A stretch of 64,000 bases of DNA from Thiodiazotropha sp040506975 (GTDB lineage Bacteria > Pseudomonadota > Gammaproteobacteria > Chromatiales > Chromatiaceae), in the NCBI GenBank assembly GCA_965211775.1, contig OZ242974.1:3472001-3536000 (forward strand), given 5' to 3'. Position numbers and translations under genes: made by a program. The notes beneath the pieces are model-generated. The model saw nothing but the letters and a program-made list of their open reading frames with translations, was not told the DNA's origin and did not search any database. Below are positions 1 through 8,344 of the stretch, piece after piece (the first letter of the stretch is position 1; each line of letters opens with the position of its first letter).

Positions 1-1115
1 ACTCTCGTAGCGCACTCTCAGAATCGATGAGAAACTGGCCAGAGACGACGATTCGCTCATCTCCGCCTATTCCATCAACCACCTCGGTATATCCACCGCT
101 GCTCAGTCCGGTACGTACCTTGCGTGGCTGAAAACGACCGTTTCCAAGGGCCACCACCAGATAGGGGCCATCGGCACCGATTAACAGTGCACTATCCGGT
201 ACCGCCAATCGACGATCCAACCCTACCTCGAACAACACATCGGCATATGCACCGGGCCGAAGCAGGTTATCCTTGTTATCCAGCTGCAGACGCACTGTAC
301 CGGTCCTGCTCGATCGATCCACGGTGGGGTGAATGTAATCGACGCTGGTTTCAATCACCTGGCCTGGAAGATTGGGGAGCATGATACGAACTTGTGTTTC
401 ACTGTTGATCGCCACCAGGTCCTTCTCCGCCACGGCTGCATTGATCCAAACCGTGGAGTAATCCTGAATAACTGCCAGGGTCTCCCCGGGCCGCACATAG
501 GTTCCCTCCCTAACCCGTAAATCGCTCAAAGTACCGTCGGCTGAAGCGTAAAAAGGTACTTCTTCCACAACGCTTCGTTTTTTACGCAGAGTAGCGATAA
601 CCGACTTGGAAACGCCCAGGGCGCCAAGTCTGATTGCTGCAGACTGGATACGGTTTGCACTTTGTCTTTCCAGAGCACTGAGATAGTCCTGTTGAGCCGC
701 CACCAAGTCCGGACTGAACAATCTGTACAGCAAGTTACCGCGTTTTACCTTGTCACCGACGGCGGTTGCAGCGAGCGACTCTATCCAGCCTGCCACCCTG
801 CTTGATATCTCACTGCGCAATCGTTCGTTCTCCGCCACCACACCATAGGCACGTATGCGACGGCCGAACACTGTGGCTTCGGGTCGTGCGTAACGCACCC
901 CCATGTTCTGGATAGTCTCTGGTGGGATGGTTATCACGGCACGTTCACTGGCCGCATCCTCTTCCTCGATAGCAAGCGCCGGTCCAGACTCCATCCTTAC
1001 CAAATCCATACCGCATATGGGGCAGCTCCCCATCTCGTCAGCGATATAGTGCGGATGCATCGGGCAGGTATATTTGGTGCCGCTTCCTTGTTCGCCAGCG
1101 CCCACCACAGAAGTG
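1..1115 (-). pseudogene. CusB-type RND efflux periplasmic adaptor, 5' end cut by IS200, 3' end outside window
   Basis: Translating the minus strand from 1115 to the window edge gives one open frame without stops. It begins SVVGAGEQGSGTKYTCPMHP and contains a heavy-metal-binding domain (YTCPMHP then CPICGMDLV), followed by the barrel-sandwich and hairpin features of CusB/HlyD adaptors (ISSRVAGWIE, then a LSDLRVREGTYVRPGETLA-like lipoyl half). Such adaptors link an inner-membrane RND pump to an outer-membrane channel and export Cu(I)/Ag(I) or other metal ions. The N-terminal membrane anchor or signal peptide is missing: the frame abuts the right end of an IS200 element at 1116. Joining the flanks at the boundaries fixed by the second IS200 copy gives an open frame but no hydrophobic leader, so the 5' part may be lost or rearranged. 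Family assignment is firm; substrate is inferred. Confidence 0.85.
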
Positions 1116-1758
1116 AGTAAGTATCCCCCGGCAAAGCCGGGGGCTTTAGTTGTGAACCGCTCGAAGCGGTCTGTAAAACGGAGCCTATTGGCTCCTTGAG
1201 CCCCTCAAAGGGGCTGTTACATCAACTGTAACTGATCAATCCTACGGTCTTCCGCTTCCTGCTGCCGTATATACTCCCGAATCACCTGCTCATCCCTGCC
1301 TACCGTCGAGGTAAAATATCCCCTGGCCCAGAAATGATGGCCAACATAGTTCCTTTTCCGACCCAGGTAGGTACGGGCTATGTGGATCGCACTTTTACCT
1401 TTGATAAACCCAACTACCTGCGATACCGCATATTTTGGTGGTATCGATATCATCATATGAACATGATCAGCCATAACATGCCCTTCCTCTATCAAACTCT
1501 CTTTCTGCCTCGCCAGCCGATGAAATACCTCTCCAAGCTCCTGCCTGATCTGCCCAAAAAGCGTCTTCCTCCGGTACTTCGGGATAAACACAATATGGTA
1601 CTTACACTCCCATCCCGTGTGGCTTAACCTTTCTACTTGTCTCATGGTTTCTCCTTAGCGTGTTGCTTGGCGGCTCACGCTTTGGGGTTACTATGAGACT
1701 CCTGTTTCTGTCAAACTGTTGATGCCTCCCCAGCAGAGCTGGGGGGTCTCCATTTTTG
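1116..1758 (-). mobile_element. IS200-type element, copy 1 (643 bp)
   Basis: The boundaries come from comparison with the second copy at 19668-20310, which has the same length. The left end (transposase orientation) starts CAAAAATGGAGACC and is followed by a hairpin CCCCCAGC-tct-GCTGGGG. The right end holds CCCCCGGC-ttt-GCCGGGGG and ends GATACTTACT. There are no terminal inverted repeats and no target duplication, as expected for Y1-transposase elements. Both copies lie directly 3' of CTAGA in the transposase orientation. Between the gene and the right end there are further hairpins (GGAGCC..GGCTCC, CCGCTTCGAGCGG). This copy separates a CusB-like adaptor from its upstream sequence. Confidence 0.9.
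1217..1645 (-). CDS. tnpA: IS200 family Y1 transposase TnpA, copy 1
   Basis: This 142-aa protein is a complete IS200-type HUH tyrosine transposase. The HUH motif is seen as HVHMM near residue 61, and the nucleophile is the tyrosine in the C-terminal REYIRQQE helix. These enzymes excise and insert single-stranded DNA at subterminal hairpins during lagging-strand synthesis. It differs from the second copy at only two residues (R/S near position 5, R/K in the WAxGYF stretch). There is no accessory tnpB. The 3' hairpin AGCCCCTTTGAGGGGCT directly after the stop may act as terminator. Confidence 0.93.
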   Translation of the reverse strand: MRQVERLSHTGWECKYHIVFIPKYRRKTLFGQIRQELGEVFHRLARQKESLIEEGHVMADHVHMMISIPPKYAVSQVVGFIKGKSAIHIARTYLGRKRNYVGHHFWARGYFTSTVGRDEQVIREYIRQQEAEDRRIDQLQLM

Positions 1759-1902
1759 TCTAGACAGAGAGCCGTATCGACCTGAGACAGAATATGATAT
1801 ACGCGACAATTGCGCCGCGTTAACAGAGCACATGGAATATCCCCCCACGCATGAGTCGGTTCACCTTTGTGAACAAAAGCCAGCCTTAAGGCCGGAATGC
1901 AA

Positions 1903-2274
1903 CTACACGGGGAAAATCTTTGGTGGAGGCGTTTCGACTGGGTGTTCTGAGTGTGGAGCTGCCGCAGTGACAGGGGTGAGAATCACCGATTCGAGTGAGA
2001 CGAAGACACTTATTCGAGACCTGGAGCATTGCGCAACGAAGCCGCAGAAAACACATCCATTTTCCGCAAAGCTGCTGGATGGGTCTCCGGTATCGTGACA
2101 ATTAAGATGCTCTGAAGGCGCCTCCATGTTGAATGATAACGGCGATGTATCACCATTTCCGGCGAACTGAGGCCACGACATCGACATCGACATCGACATC
2201 GACATCGTCGTATGCAATAGCAGCAACGACAGAATACAGATAACCCAAGGATTTCGGTTGGTCTTCATAGGCAT
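1903..2274 (-). CDS. Small exported Cys- and Met-rich protein, possible metal-resistance accessory (DUF2946-like)
   Basis: A 123-aa protein with a basic start and hydrophobic leader (WVICILSLLLLH), then five Met-Ser dipeptides, a Cys-containing middle (NCHD, CVFCGFVAQC) and a C-terminal TPPPKIFPV. This layout (leader, Cys/His middle, proline-rich tail) resembles the small DUF2946-type proteins found next to copper and silver efflux operons, and here it sits just upstream of a CusB-like gene on the same strand. The Met-Ser run is encoded by five perfect CGACAT repeats. Function is not established; binding or sensing of a metal ion is an inference from residues and context. An overlapping frame (71 aa) exists but has no leader and is less likely. 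Confidence 0.55.
   Translation of the reverse strand: MPMKTNRNPWVICILSLLLLHTTMSMSMSMSMSWPQFAGNGDTSPLSFNMEAPSEHLNCHDTGDPSSSFAENGCVFCGFVAQCSRSRISVFVSLESVILTPVTAAAPHSEHPVETPPPKIFPV
2176..2205. repeat. Hexanucleotide tandem repeat CGACAT x5
   Basis: Five perfect CGACAT units. On the minus strand they read ATGTCG and encode (Met-Ser)5 in the small exported protein. A hexamer keeps frame when the copy number changes, so length variation would only alter the Met-Ser run. Confidence 0.95.
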
Positions 2275-2584
2275 TTATAATGTAAGACAAGTCACTCTAG
2301 CGTCAACCCAGAATCGCAGAATTCCAATCAATCTTATCATTCGATCACATATAACAGTATCGTGCCCCGGATTGCTAACCAGATACCGCTTTTACCGAGG
2401 ACAACCTAATACCACAAATAGTTTCATCCAACTATGAAAAAGAGATTCGGCTCTATCTTGGCTGAGCCTGGCGGCATCGAATCCTACTAACAAGCAGGCT
2501 CTAACGAACGCAGCTGATCATCGATTCAACTAAACTTAGAAAAGCGTTAGTATAGGCCGATTTGATCTTACTGTAATTTATTGA
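2275..2584. other. Intergenic region upstream of dusA and the small exported protein
   Basis: This stretch lies between divergent genes and must hold both promoters. No convincing gene, terminator or strong Shine-Dalgarno sequence before dusA was seen. The bases just upstream of dusA are AT-rich. Confidence 0.5.
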
Positions 2585-3586
2585 ATGATAGTACGCAGAC
2601 TCTGCATCGCCCCGATGCTGGATTGGACAGATCGCTATTGCCGTTATTTTCTGCGCCTGATCTCCAAGCACGTGGTGCTGTATACGGAAATGGTCACCAC
2701 CGGCGCCCTGCTGCATGGCAATCGGGCGCGGTTCCTCGATTTTGATCCCACCGAACACCCGCTGGCGCTCCAGTTGGGCGGCAGCGATCCGCAAGCCCTG
2801 GCCGAATGCGCAAAACTGGGCAGCCATCGGGGCTATGACGAGATCAACCTGAATGTGGGCTGTCCATCGGACAGGGTGCAATCGGGCCGCTTTGGCGCCT
2901 GCCTGATGATGACACCCGGGGTGGTCGGTGACTGCGTCAAGGCGATGCGGGACAGCGTCACTATTGATGTCACCGTCAAGCACCGTATCGGTGTGGATGA
3001 ACGGGACAGCTACCAAGAACTCTGTGACTTTGTCGGCACAGTCTCCGATGCCGGCTGCAGGACATTCATCGTGCATGCCCGCAAGGCCTGGCTGCAGGGA
3101 TTGAGCCCGAAGCAAAACCGTGAGATCCCTCCCCTTTCATACGGGACGGTTCATAACCTTAAGCACGATTTCCCCGATCTCGAAATCATCATCAACGGAG
3201 GAATCACTAACCTTGATCAGGTTGGCGAGCAGCTGACACAGGTGGATGGCGTTATGATCGGCCGCGAAGCCTATCACAATCCCTGGATATTGGCCGAGGC
3301 CGACCACCTGATTTTCGGTCAACCCGACTCCACTTTGACCAGACACCAGGTCGTTGAATCACTGATTCCCTTTGTCGAACAAGAATTGTCGGAGGGAACG
3401 CCGATCAATCGCATCACACGCCACATACTCGGCCTGTTTCAGGGGCAGCCGGGCGCCAGAATGTGGCGCCGCACATTGAGCGAAGGCTCGCATCTTGAGG
3501 CTGCAGACAGTCAATTGCTAAGCCGTGCGGCGGCCCAGGTTGGCGAGACAGTTGAACGACGCAAACTGCTTCATTCTACATCCTGA
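2585..3586 (+). CDS. dusA: tRNA-dihydrouridine(20/20a) synthase DusA
   Basis: A 333-aa flavoprotein that reduces U20/U20a in the tRNA D-loop using FMN and NADPH. The TIM-barrel starts at once with CIAPMLDWTDRYCRYF, typical of DusA. It continues with YTEMVTTGALLHGN, the substrate loop NLNVGCPSDRVQSGRFGACLM (the second Cys, in GACLM, is the proton donor), VKHRIGVDE, FIVHARKAWLQGLSPK and the FMN phosphate-binding INGGI and DGVMIGREAYHNPW. Length matches the family. The ATG at 2585 is used because the conserved core begins within five residues, although no clear ribosome binding site precedes it. Confidence 0.96.
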   Translation: MIVRRLCIAPMLDWTDRYCRYFLRLISKHVVLYTEMVTTGALLHGNRARFLDFDPTEHPLALQLGGSDPQALAECAKLGSHRGYDEINLNVGCPSDRVQSGRFGACLMMTPGVVGDCVKAMRDSVTIDVTVKHRIGVDERDSYQELCDFVGTVSDAGCRTFIVHARKAWLQGLSPKQNREIPPLSYGTVHNLKHDFPDLEIIINGGITNLDQVGEQLTQVDGVMIGREAYHNPWILAEADHLIFGQPDSTLTRHQVVESLIPFVEQELSEGTPINRITRHILGLFQGQPGARMWRRTLSEGSHLEAADSQLLSRAAAQVGETVERRKLLHSTS

Positions 3587-3756
3587 CTGCCGGTGGGTGC
3601 GGCGTGCCCCAGCGGCGTATTTTTTACTAGACGACATGATGCAGGCCAACCGAAGCGCCTGTATCTGGCCCAGCAATTCGTCACATAGCGATTCAGGCAG
3701 GAGTAAACAATGCACGGTCGGTTTGGCTGATTTGCTGAACGGCCCTGTAAGGCGGC

Positions 3757-3996
3757 TCACTCAATACAGCCATTCAATTCTTCAACGTATTTCATGCCGT
3801 TGTTTTCACACATTGCTTTCATTTCGTTCACAGGAATATCTTTCACACATCCTATGCCTTCAATGATACTACCTCCAATTTTTTCACACTCTTCCATACT
3901 TAATTCACCTAAAGAAGACAATGGATCGCTCCCACCGGAACAGCCGATAAGTATCAGCACAGACAAGCAATAAATGGCATTTCTTACGGTCATCAT
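3757..3996 (-). CDS. Small hypothetical lipoprotein
   Basis: A 79-aa protein with a classical lipoprotein signal: positively charged start, hydrophobic stretch (YCLSVLILIG) and lipobox LIGC at about residue 19. The mature part has four further cysteines (EECEKIGG, GIGCVKD, AMCENNG, LNGCIE) in two similar blocks that resemble a small duplicated fold with possible disulfides. It stands alone between dusA and the SPFH gene and reads in the same direction as the latter. No function can be assigned. Confidence 0.6.
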   Translation of the reverse strand: MMTVRNAIYCLSVLILIGCSGGSDPLSSLGELSMEECEKIGGSIIEGIGCVKDIPVNEMKAMCENNGMKYVEELNGCIE

Positions 3997-4018
3997 GATT
4001 TTCTCATTTCTTTAAACT

Positions 4019-5446
4019 TCACTTCTTGGTTTCCCCCGCCCCGCGAACCCGATCCGGCTCACTCACGGCCACTCCCAGATCTCTGGCTGTCTTTGCCATC
4101 AACAGCGCGATCAGATCGGTGGCATTCGACTGTCCCGACCCCTTTTCACCGCTGACCACCACTTCAGGCACCAGTCGCTTGTCCCGAATCGCATCGGCAA
4201 AAGCCTCCGATACAGTGACATAGGCCTCCAGGCGCTTTTCCAGGGCATTGTCCGCCTCCATCAGCATGCGTCTGCGATCAGACTCTGCCTGGGCCAGGGT
4301 CTGGATACGCTCCGCCTCGAGCCTGGCGGTCTCCAGTTCAATCTGTTTGCGCTCCAACTCGATCTCCGCTTCCCGCTTCCGGGTGGTTGCTTCGGTCACC
4401 TTTTTCACCTGTTCCTGTTCTGCCTCTTTGGCCTTGGTTTCACCGGCGATGACCCGCTCGATCTGCTGTTTCTCCAGTTCGATCTTCTTCTCCGCCTTCT
4501 CGGCTTCACCCTGAGCGATAATGCGTTTCTTGCGCTCCTCTTCCTTGCGTGCATTCTGTCTTTCGATAGCCACCTGTGCAGCCGCTTCACGCTGCTCTTT
4601 GAGTTTGTCCTTGAATGCGGGGTCGGGATCCACGTCCTGCACATTGGCCTGGACCAGAACGAGCCCGAATTTCTTCAACGGATGGTCCTCTGCATCCTTA
4701 CGCATCTCCAGGCCGGCGCTGTTTCTCCGTATGCGTACGCGTACATGAACCGTCTGATCCTGCTGAATGGTACGACTGTCGGGTTCGGTTATCGCCAGCG
4801 CACCGCTGACGGCGCGTCGCTCATCTATGTCCAACAGGTATATACCATTGCGGATCTGATCCAGCACCGCATTCTCGAAATCGCCACCCTTGCCGCCGAT
4901 ATACTCCTGGGCGGAATACATTCGGCCCGAGTTGCGCATCGCCTCCTGCATGATGGGTATCAATGAGGAGTTGATCAGATTGTCTTGAGAACGGTAGGCG
5001 ATGGCCATCGGCAGGAATTGCTCGTCGACCTTGGGCATTTGAAAGCGCGCCGTCATGCGCATATTGGCGGTCACCGAATCGTGAAAGCATATCTCCTGCA
5101 CCGGTGCAGTCCCGGAAAAATCACCCGCCACACCGCCGAACGAGACCGTCAGATATTTCTTGAAAGGAATCGCTTCACCGAAAAAACGTGGATGAAAGCC
5201 CGGTTCGAGTACCGCCTGCTGGGTACCCCAGGGATATTGCACCAGATAGCTCATGCCGGGACTGGCATAAAAGATGATCCCCTGGGCGCCGCCAAGCACA
5301 AAGCCGATGGCAAGAAGCCCAAACAGGGCCGATGTCCCCATGAAGGGACCCAATTCACGTTGTTTCCGGATGGCGTTATAGACGAATCCCAGGATCGACA
5401 GGGTAACAAGCGCCAGACCTGCATAGGTTATAAACTGCATCAACAT
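4019..5446 (-). CDS. SPFH/band 7 membrane protein with long coiled coil
   Basis: A 475-aa protein with two N-terminal membrane segments (about residues 4-25 and 37-60), then an SPFH-like domain, and from about residue 280 to 400 a highly charged coiled coil rich in Glu, Lys, Arg and Gln. It ends with a short globular tail. This is the flotillin/prohibitin-like architecture. Such proteins form ring-like oligomers on membranes and organise lipid domains or protease complexes; the specific role here is unknown. The start at 5446 is supported by AAAGGAG six to seven bases upstream. The C-terminal VVSGEKGSGQS is close to other bacterial SPFH tails. Confidence 0.85.
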   Translation of the reverse strand: MLMQFITYAGLALVTLSILGFVYNAIRKQRELGPFMGTSALFGLLAIGFVLGGAQGIIFYASPGMSYLVQYPWGTQQAVLEPGFHPRFFGEAIPFKKYLTVSFGGVAGDFSGTAPVQEICFHDSVTANMRMTARFQMPKVDEQFLPMAIAYRSQDNLINSSLIPIMQEAMRNSGRMYSAQEYIGGKGGDFENAVLDQIRNGIYLLDIDERRAVSGALAITEPDSRTIQQDQTVHVRVRIRRNSAGLEMRKDAEDHPLKKFGLVLVQANVQDVDPDPAFKDKLKEQREAAAQVAIERQNARKEEERKKRIIAQGEAEKAEKKIELEKQQIERVIAGETKAKEAEQEQVKKVTEATTRKREAEIELERKQIELETARLEAERIQTLAQAESDRRRMLMEADNALEKRLEAYVTVSEAFADAIRDKRLVPEVVVSGEKGSGQSNATDLIALLMAKTARDLGVAVSEPDRVRGAGETKK

Positions 5447-5784
5447 GCGTGACTCCTTTCCCGATTGTGGTTATTCGTCCCTGTTTCGGCCGCCTGGGAT
5501 ATATCTTGACCGGCAGGAATGTGCAGGCCGCAAATGACTCGATGAACTGAGACAGCTCACAATTCATTATAAACTCATGAGGTCTGAGTTGATTGATTGT
5601 GAACAGAGTAATCCAGGAATATAGAGCCAGGGGCTCAACCTACGGATATCGGGTTAAACACTAGCGAGAATTCGCGGTGATTAGCGTTCATTCGCGGCTA
5701 AATTATTTTATTGGACCAAATAGGCGGTTGGCACCTCTCTTCTTTTACAGAGAGAACATGCCAACGCCTGATTATGGATTTACT
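5447..5784. other. Intergenic region between SPFH gene and yceI
   Basis: It holds the upstream region of the SPFH gene and the sequence downstream of yceI, both on the minus strand. Nothing gene-like was seen. An AT-rich stretch around 5560-5710 could contain the SPFH promoter. Confidence 0.4.
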
Positions 5785-6352
5785 TTACTGCCTGATCCCT
5801 TCCACTGAGAGTTCCAGCTGCACGGTTTTCGAGGCCGGTCCCAGATCGAAGGGGATCCCGAAGTCGGCAAGCGCAATCTCGGTGGTACCGAAAAATCCAC
5901 GTCTGTATCCGCCCCAGGGATCTTTACCGTGTCCGATGTGTTCAACCGCGATCACAACCGGCTTGGTTACCCCGCGCAAGGTGAGATCGCCCTTGAGTTC
6001 CGCCTTGCCATCGCCCTTCTCGGTAAAAGCGGTTGAGACGAATGATGCCTTGGGGTATTTGTCCACATAGAGAAAATCCTCGTCCCGCAGATGCTTGTCC
6101 CGCTCCCCGTGGTTGCTGTCGATACTGGCCGGGTTGATAGCTACCGATATCTTCGCGACCTGGGGGTTTTTCTCATCATAGCTGAAGTTGCCGCTGAACT
6201 CGTTGAAGCGGCCCAGCAGCCAACTGTAACCAAGATGCTTGATGCGGAACTGTATGAAGGCATGGGCACCTTTTGTGTCGATTACATACTCTTCCGCGTT
6301 AAGTGGTGTCACAAAAATAAAACTCGCTGCTATCAATGGTATTAAAAGTTTT

Positions 6353-7381
6353 CCTGATTACCCCTAAACCTCAGCCATTCTCAAGAGGCGATATGGCATA
6401 GGTGGAGTGCGAAGAGCGGCAAAAAGCAATCGTTCAATCATGGCGGGTAAATCGAAACGGCGGTTAAACCGATATTCGAACTCAGCAAGATAACGCGACA
6501 CATGTTTATCTCGAATCGCATGAAAAGTACCCAACAGACTGTTTTTGACATTACCCAACATCGTGGTTACCCATTTGAAGCACGAATACTGGACACTTTG
6601 GCGCCCACCACCCGTCACCATGGGGTTATGATGGCAATCAGCGGTTGTCACGCCACTAAAGCACCAAAGCCCATCGGTAAAGACTTCGCTGCCAGGCATC
6701 AAGCAGGAGCGGGCGTAGCGGGCGATTTCACGTTTGCGGAAGCCCCTTACACGACGCAGTTGAATTTTCATGGGCCTGCCGTCCCGCGTCGTCTCAACAG
6801 CAGCTACGAAAGGGATTTTGTTGCGCGACCCACGACCACGCTTACCGGCTTGCTCGCCTCCGAGATAAGCATCATCCAATTCGATGCGACCGGCCAGTTT
6901 TTTTCCACGCTCACGTTCCATCATCACCTGCATCAACTTATGCTTGAGTCGCCAGGCCGTATTGTAGTTCACCCCGATTTCGCGGGAAAGTTGCAGCGCC
7001 GAGATACTTTTCTTGCGTTGGGTCAACAGATAGATCGCAAGAAACCACGTTCTCAGCGGCAGCTTGGTGCCATGGAAGATGCTGCCGGCGGTCAGGGAAG
7101 TCTGATGATGGCACTTGTGACATTGATATATCTGACGCTTTTTGAGTTCACAGCCTGTTGTGTTGCCGCACTCAGGGCAGACATAGCCCGTCGGCCAGCG
7201 CAAATCATACAATGCCTGTCGACACTGATCCTCGGTCCCATATTGTTCCAGAAAATCGTGCAAACCAAGGCCTTTTTGAAATTGAATGGTATTTCTCGGC
7301 ATGATGAAATCCTCTTTTATTCAGTAGGTTCCATTATGCTTGCACCACAGGCTCAATAGCTGAGCCTCATGAGTAATCAGG
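6353..7381 (-). mobile_element. IS1595-type element, copy A (1029 bp), in yceI
   Basis: The ends are CCTGATTACCCCTAAACCTCAG on the 3' side of the transposase and, on the other side, the matching inverted repeat CCTGATTACTCATGAGGCTCAG. It is flanked by 8-bp direct repeats AAAGTTTT (6345-6352 and 7382-7389). Orientation is the same as that of the disrupted yceI, with the transposase stop only about 20 bp from the resumed yceI frame. Confidence 0.95.
6364..7302 (-). CDS. IS1595 family transposase, copy A
   Basis: A 312-aa transposase. Residues 42-64 form a zinc ribbon (C42, C45, C61, C64), followed by a helix-turn-helix-like segment (ISALQLSREIGVNYNTAWRLK). The ISXO2/IS1595 DDE-like catalytic domain has acidic residues at ELDD (143/144) and FTDG (210), then NVKNS and the conserved GTFHAI..KH..RYLxEFEYRFNRR tail. 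It moves the element by cut-and-paste with 8-bp duplications. Compared with the other copies it has a Thr instead of Asn in the WVxTMLG stretch. A long open frame on the opposite strand recurs in all copies and is only a shadow. Confidence 0.95.
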   Translation of the reverse strand: MPRNTIQFQKGLGLHDFLEQYGTEDQCRQALYDLRWPTGYVCPECGNTTGCELKKRQIYQCHKCHHQTSLTAGSIFHGTKLPLRTWFLAIYLLTQRKKSISALQLSREIGVNYNTAWRLKHKLMQVMMERERGKKLAGRIELDDAYLGGEQAGKRGRGSRNKIPFVAAVETTRDGRPMKIQLRRVRGFRKREIARYARSCLMPGSEVFTDGLWCFSGVTTADCHHNPMVTGGGRQSVQYSCFKWVTTMLGNVKNSLLGTFHAIRDKHVSRYLAEFEYRFNRRFDLPAMIERLLFAALRTPPMPYRLLRMAEV

Positions 7382-7437
7382 AAAGTTTTTTCATCGGATT
7401 CTCCATCTGTCTATTGATACAATCTTTCAGTTTAGGA

Positions 7438-7541
7438 GCGGTTGGCGGTTATCTTTCGTAGCAGCGACAGGGATGTCGCGGTAGCCCCGTCAGCATATGG
7501 ATGTGCTGTTGGGGCAGCGTAGAAAGATGACCGCCAACCGC
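7438..7541. repeat. Structured palindromic repeat, unit 1 (REP-like)
   Basis: The outer arms GCGGTTGGCGGTTATCTTTC (7438-7457) and GAAAGATGACCGCCAACCGC (7522-7541) pair almost perfectly with one G-T mismatch. Inside are two more hairpins: GCGACA-ggga-TGTCGC (7464-7479) and GCCCCGTCAGCAT..GTGCTGTTGGGGC (about 7484-7515). The whole could fold as a three-way junction. It sits in the 326-bp gap between wrbA and the original yceI start, where no gene is seen. Confidence 0.8.
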
Positions 7542-7624
7542 GTGGAAGTTGGGCAATACTCCTTAACAATTTGTTTATAAAATCCATTTCAGTCATTTCC
7601 CCTTGTATGGGATCTACTGACTTA

Positions 7625-7668
7625 ATGCTGACGGGGCTACCGCGGCATCCATGCCGCTGCTGCGAAAG
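7625..7668. repeat. Structured palindromic repeat, partial inverted unit 2
   Basis: Its reverse complement (CTTTCGCAGCAGCGGCATGGATGCCGCGGTAGCCCCGTCAGCAT) matches 7453-7496 of unit 1 at all but a few positions. The differences fall in the small hairpin and are paired: GCGACA/TGTCGC in unit 1 becomes GCGGCAT/ATGCCGC here, so the stem is kept. This argues for selection on structure rather than a chance repeat. Confidence 0.8.
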
Positions 7669-7720
7669 ACCGTCATCAGTCGCTCGTTAAACTGCTTGTT
7701 TGTAGTTTGCAAACAATTGT

Positions 7721-8320
7721 TCAACCAATTTTTCTTCCCCGTACCAATTGTTGCGTGATAGTTGCAACCCTGGCACCGTAGGCCTCCGCAGTTGCGATAT
7801 CCCCTGATGATGGCGCATCACCCGGGTCCACCTGAAAACTTGCCGCCATCGGCCCCGAATAGGAGCCGATCCGATTCATCACCTCCGGCCCGGGACCTTC
7901 GATGCGATTCATCGAATCCGGATCGCTGGCGGCCGGGTGCATGCCCAGGCTGACGTAGATCATCCCCTGCTGCATCGCATTGATCATCAGCCCCACCAGG
8001 GTATTCAACTTATCCCCGGAATAGGAACTGGAGTTGGTAAAGGCGCCCGCCACCTTATCCTTCCAGGATTGGGTGAACCACTTGGCCGCCGCGGTCTCAA
8101 GGAACCTCTTCATCTCCGCCGACATGCTTCCCATATAGGTGGGCGTACCGAAGATGATCCCGTCCGCATCATCGAGACCGTCCAGATCGGCGCCGGCCTC
8201 TTCCGCGGTGAGCAACACGGCCTCCACGCCATCGATTGATGCGGCGCCTTTGTGCACTGCCTCCGCCTGCAGCTTGGTATGGCCGAAGCCACTGTGATAG
8301 ACGATTGCTACTTTTATCAT
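7721..8320 (-). CDS. wrbA: WrbA-like flavodoxin family NAD(P)H:quinone oxidoreductase
   Basis: A 199-aa flavodoxin-fold protein. The FMN phosphate loop is at the N-terminus (YHSGFGHTKLQAEAV), with the family-typical GIIFGTPTYMGSMSAEMKRF and FTNSSSYSGDK segments. WrbA-type enzymes reduce quinones by two electrons, avoiding semiquinone radicals. It is the last gene of a pirin - cytochrome b561 - wrbA operon; GGAGGAGAG lies just before its ATG. It may respond to the divergent LysR regulator. Confidence 0.9.
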   Translation of the reverse strand: MIKVAIVYHSGFGHTKLQAEAVHKGAASIDGVEAVLLTAEEAGADLDGLDDADGIIFGTPTYMGSMSAEMKRFLETAAAKWFTQSWKDKVAGAFTNSSSYSGDKLNTLVGLMINAMQQGMIYVSLGMHPAASDPDSMNRIEGPGPEVMNRIGSYSGPMAASFQVDPGDAPSSGDIATAEAYGARVATITQQLVRGRKIG

Positions 8321-8344
8321 CCGATTCTCTCCTCCGAGGTCGTG

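Larger units (their letters stand above)
5785..7394 (-). pseudogene. yceI: YceI family periplasmic lipid-binding protein, split after its start codon by IS1595
   Basis: The body (5785-6344) encodes a complete YceI beta-barrel: YVIDTKGAHAFIQFRIKHLGYS, GRFNEFSGNFSYD, SVAINPASIDS, FLYVDKYPKASF, LTLRGVTKPVV, and the terminal LSVEGIRQ. YceI proteins bind isoprenoids or fatty amides in the periplasm. The initiation codon lies on the far side of an IS1595 element: with one copy of the 8-bp duplication AAAGTTTT removed, the minus strand reads ATG AAA AAA CTT TTA ATA CCA TTG, giving signal peptide MKKLLIPLIAASFIFVTPLNA. The rebuilt gene is 190 codons plus stop, in frame, preceded by GGAG. As it stands only an internal TTG at 6336, inside the signal peptide, could initiate, so export is probably impaired. 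Confidence 0.92.

Noticed and set aside
2176..2205. CRISPR-like array
   Set aside because: Units are six bases and contiguous without spacers; it is a simple coding repeat. No CRISPR array or cas gene was seen in the window.
2501..3115. 204-aa frame antisense to dusA
   Set aside because: The sense strand is a complete DusA; the antisense protein has no recognisable feature.
5785..6336. yceI as an intact gene starting at TTG
   Set aside because: The rebuilt ATG with full signal peptide and exact 8-bp duplication shows that the TTG is an internal codon.
6502..7359. 285-aa frame antisense to the IS1595 transposase, conserved in all copies
   Set aside because: It is kept only because the element itself is kept; it has no domain or ribosome site and low-complexity composition typical of a shadow frame.
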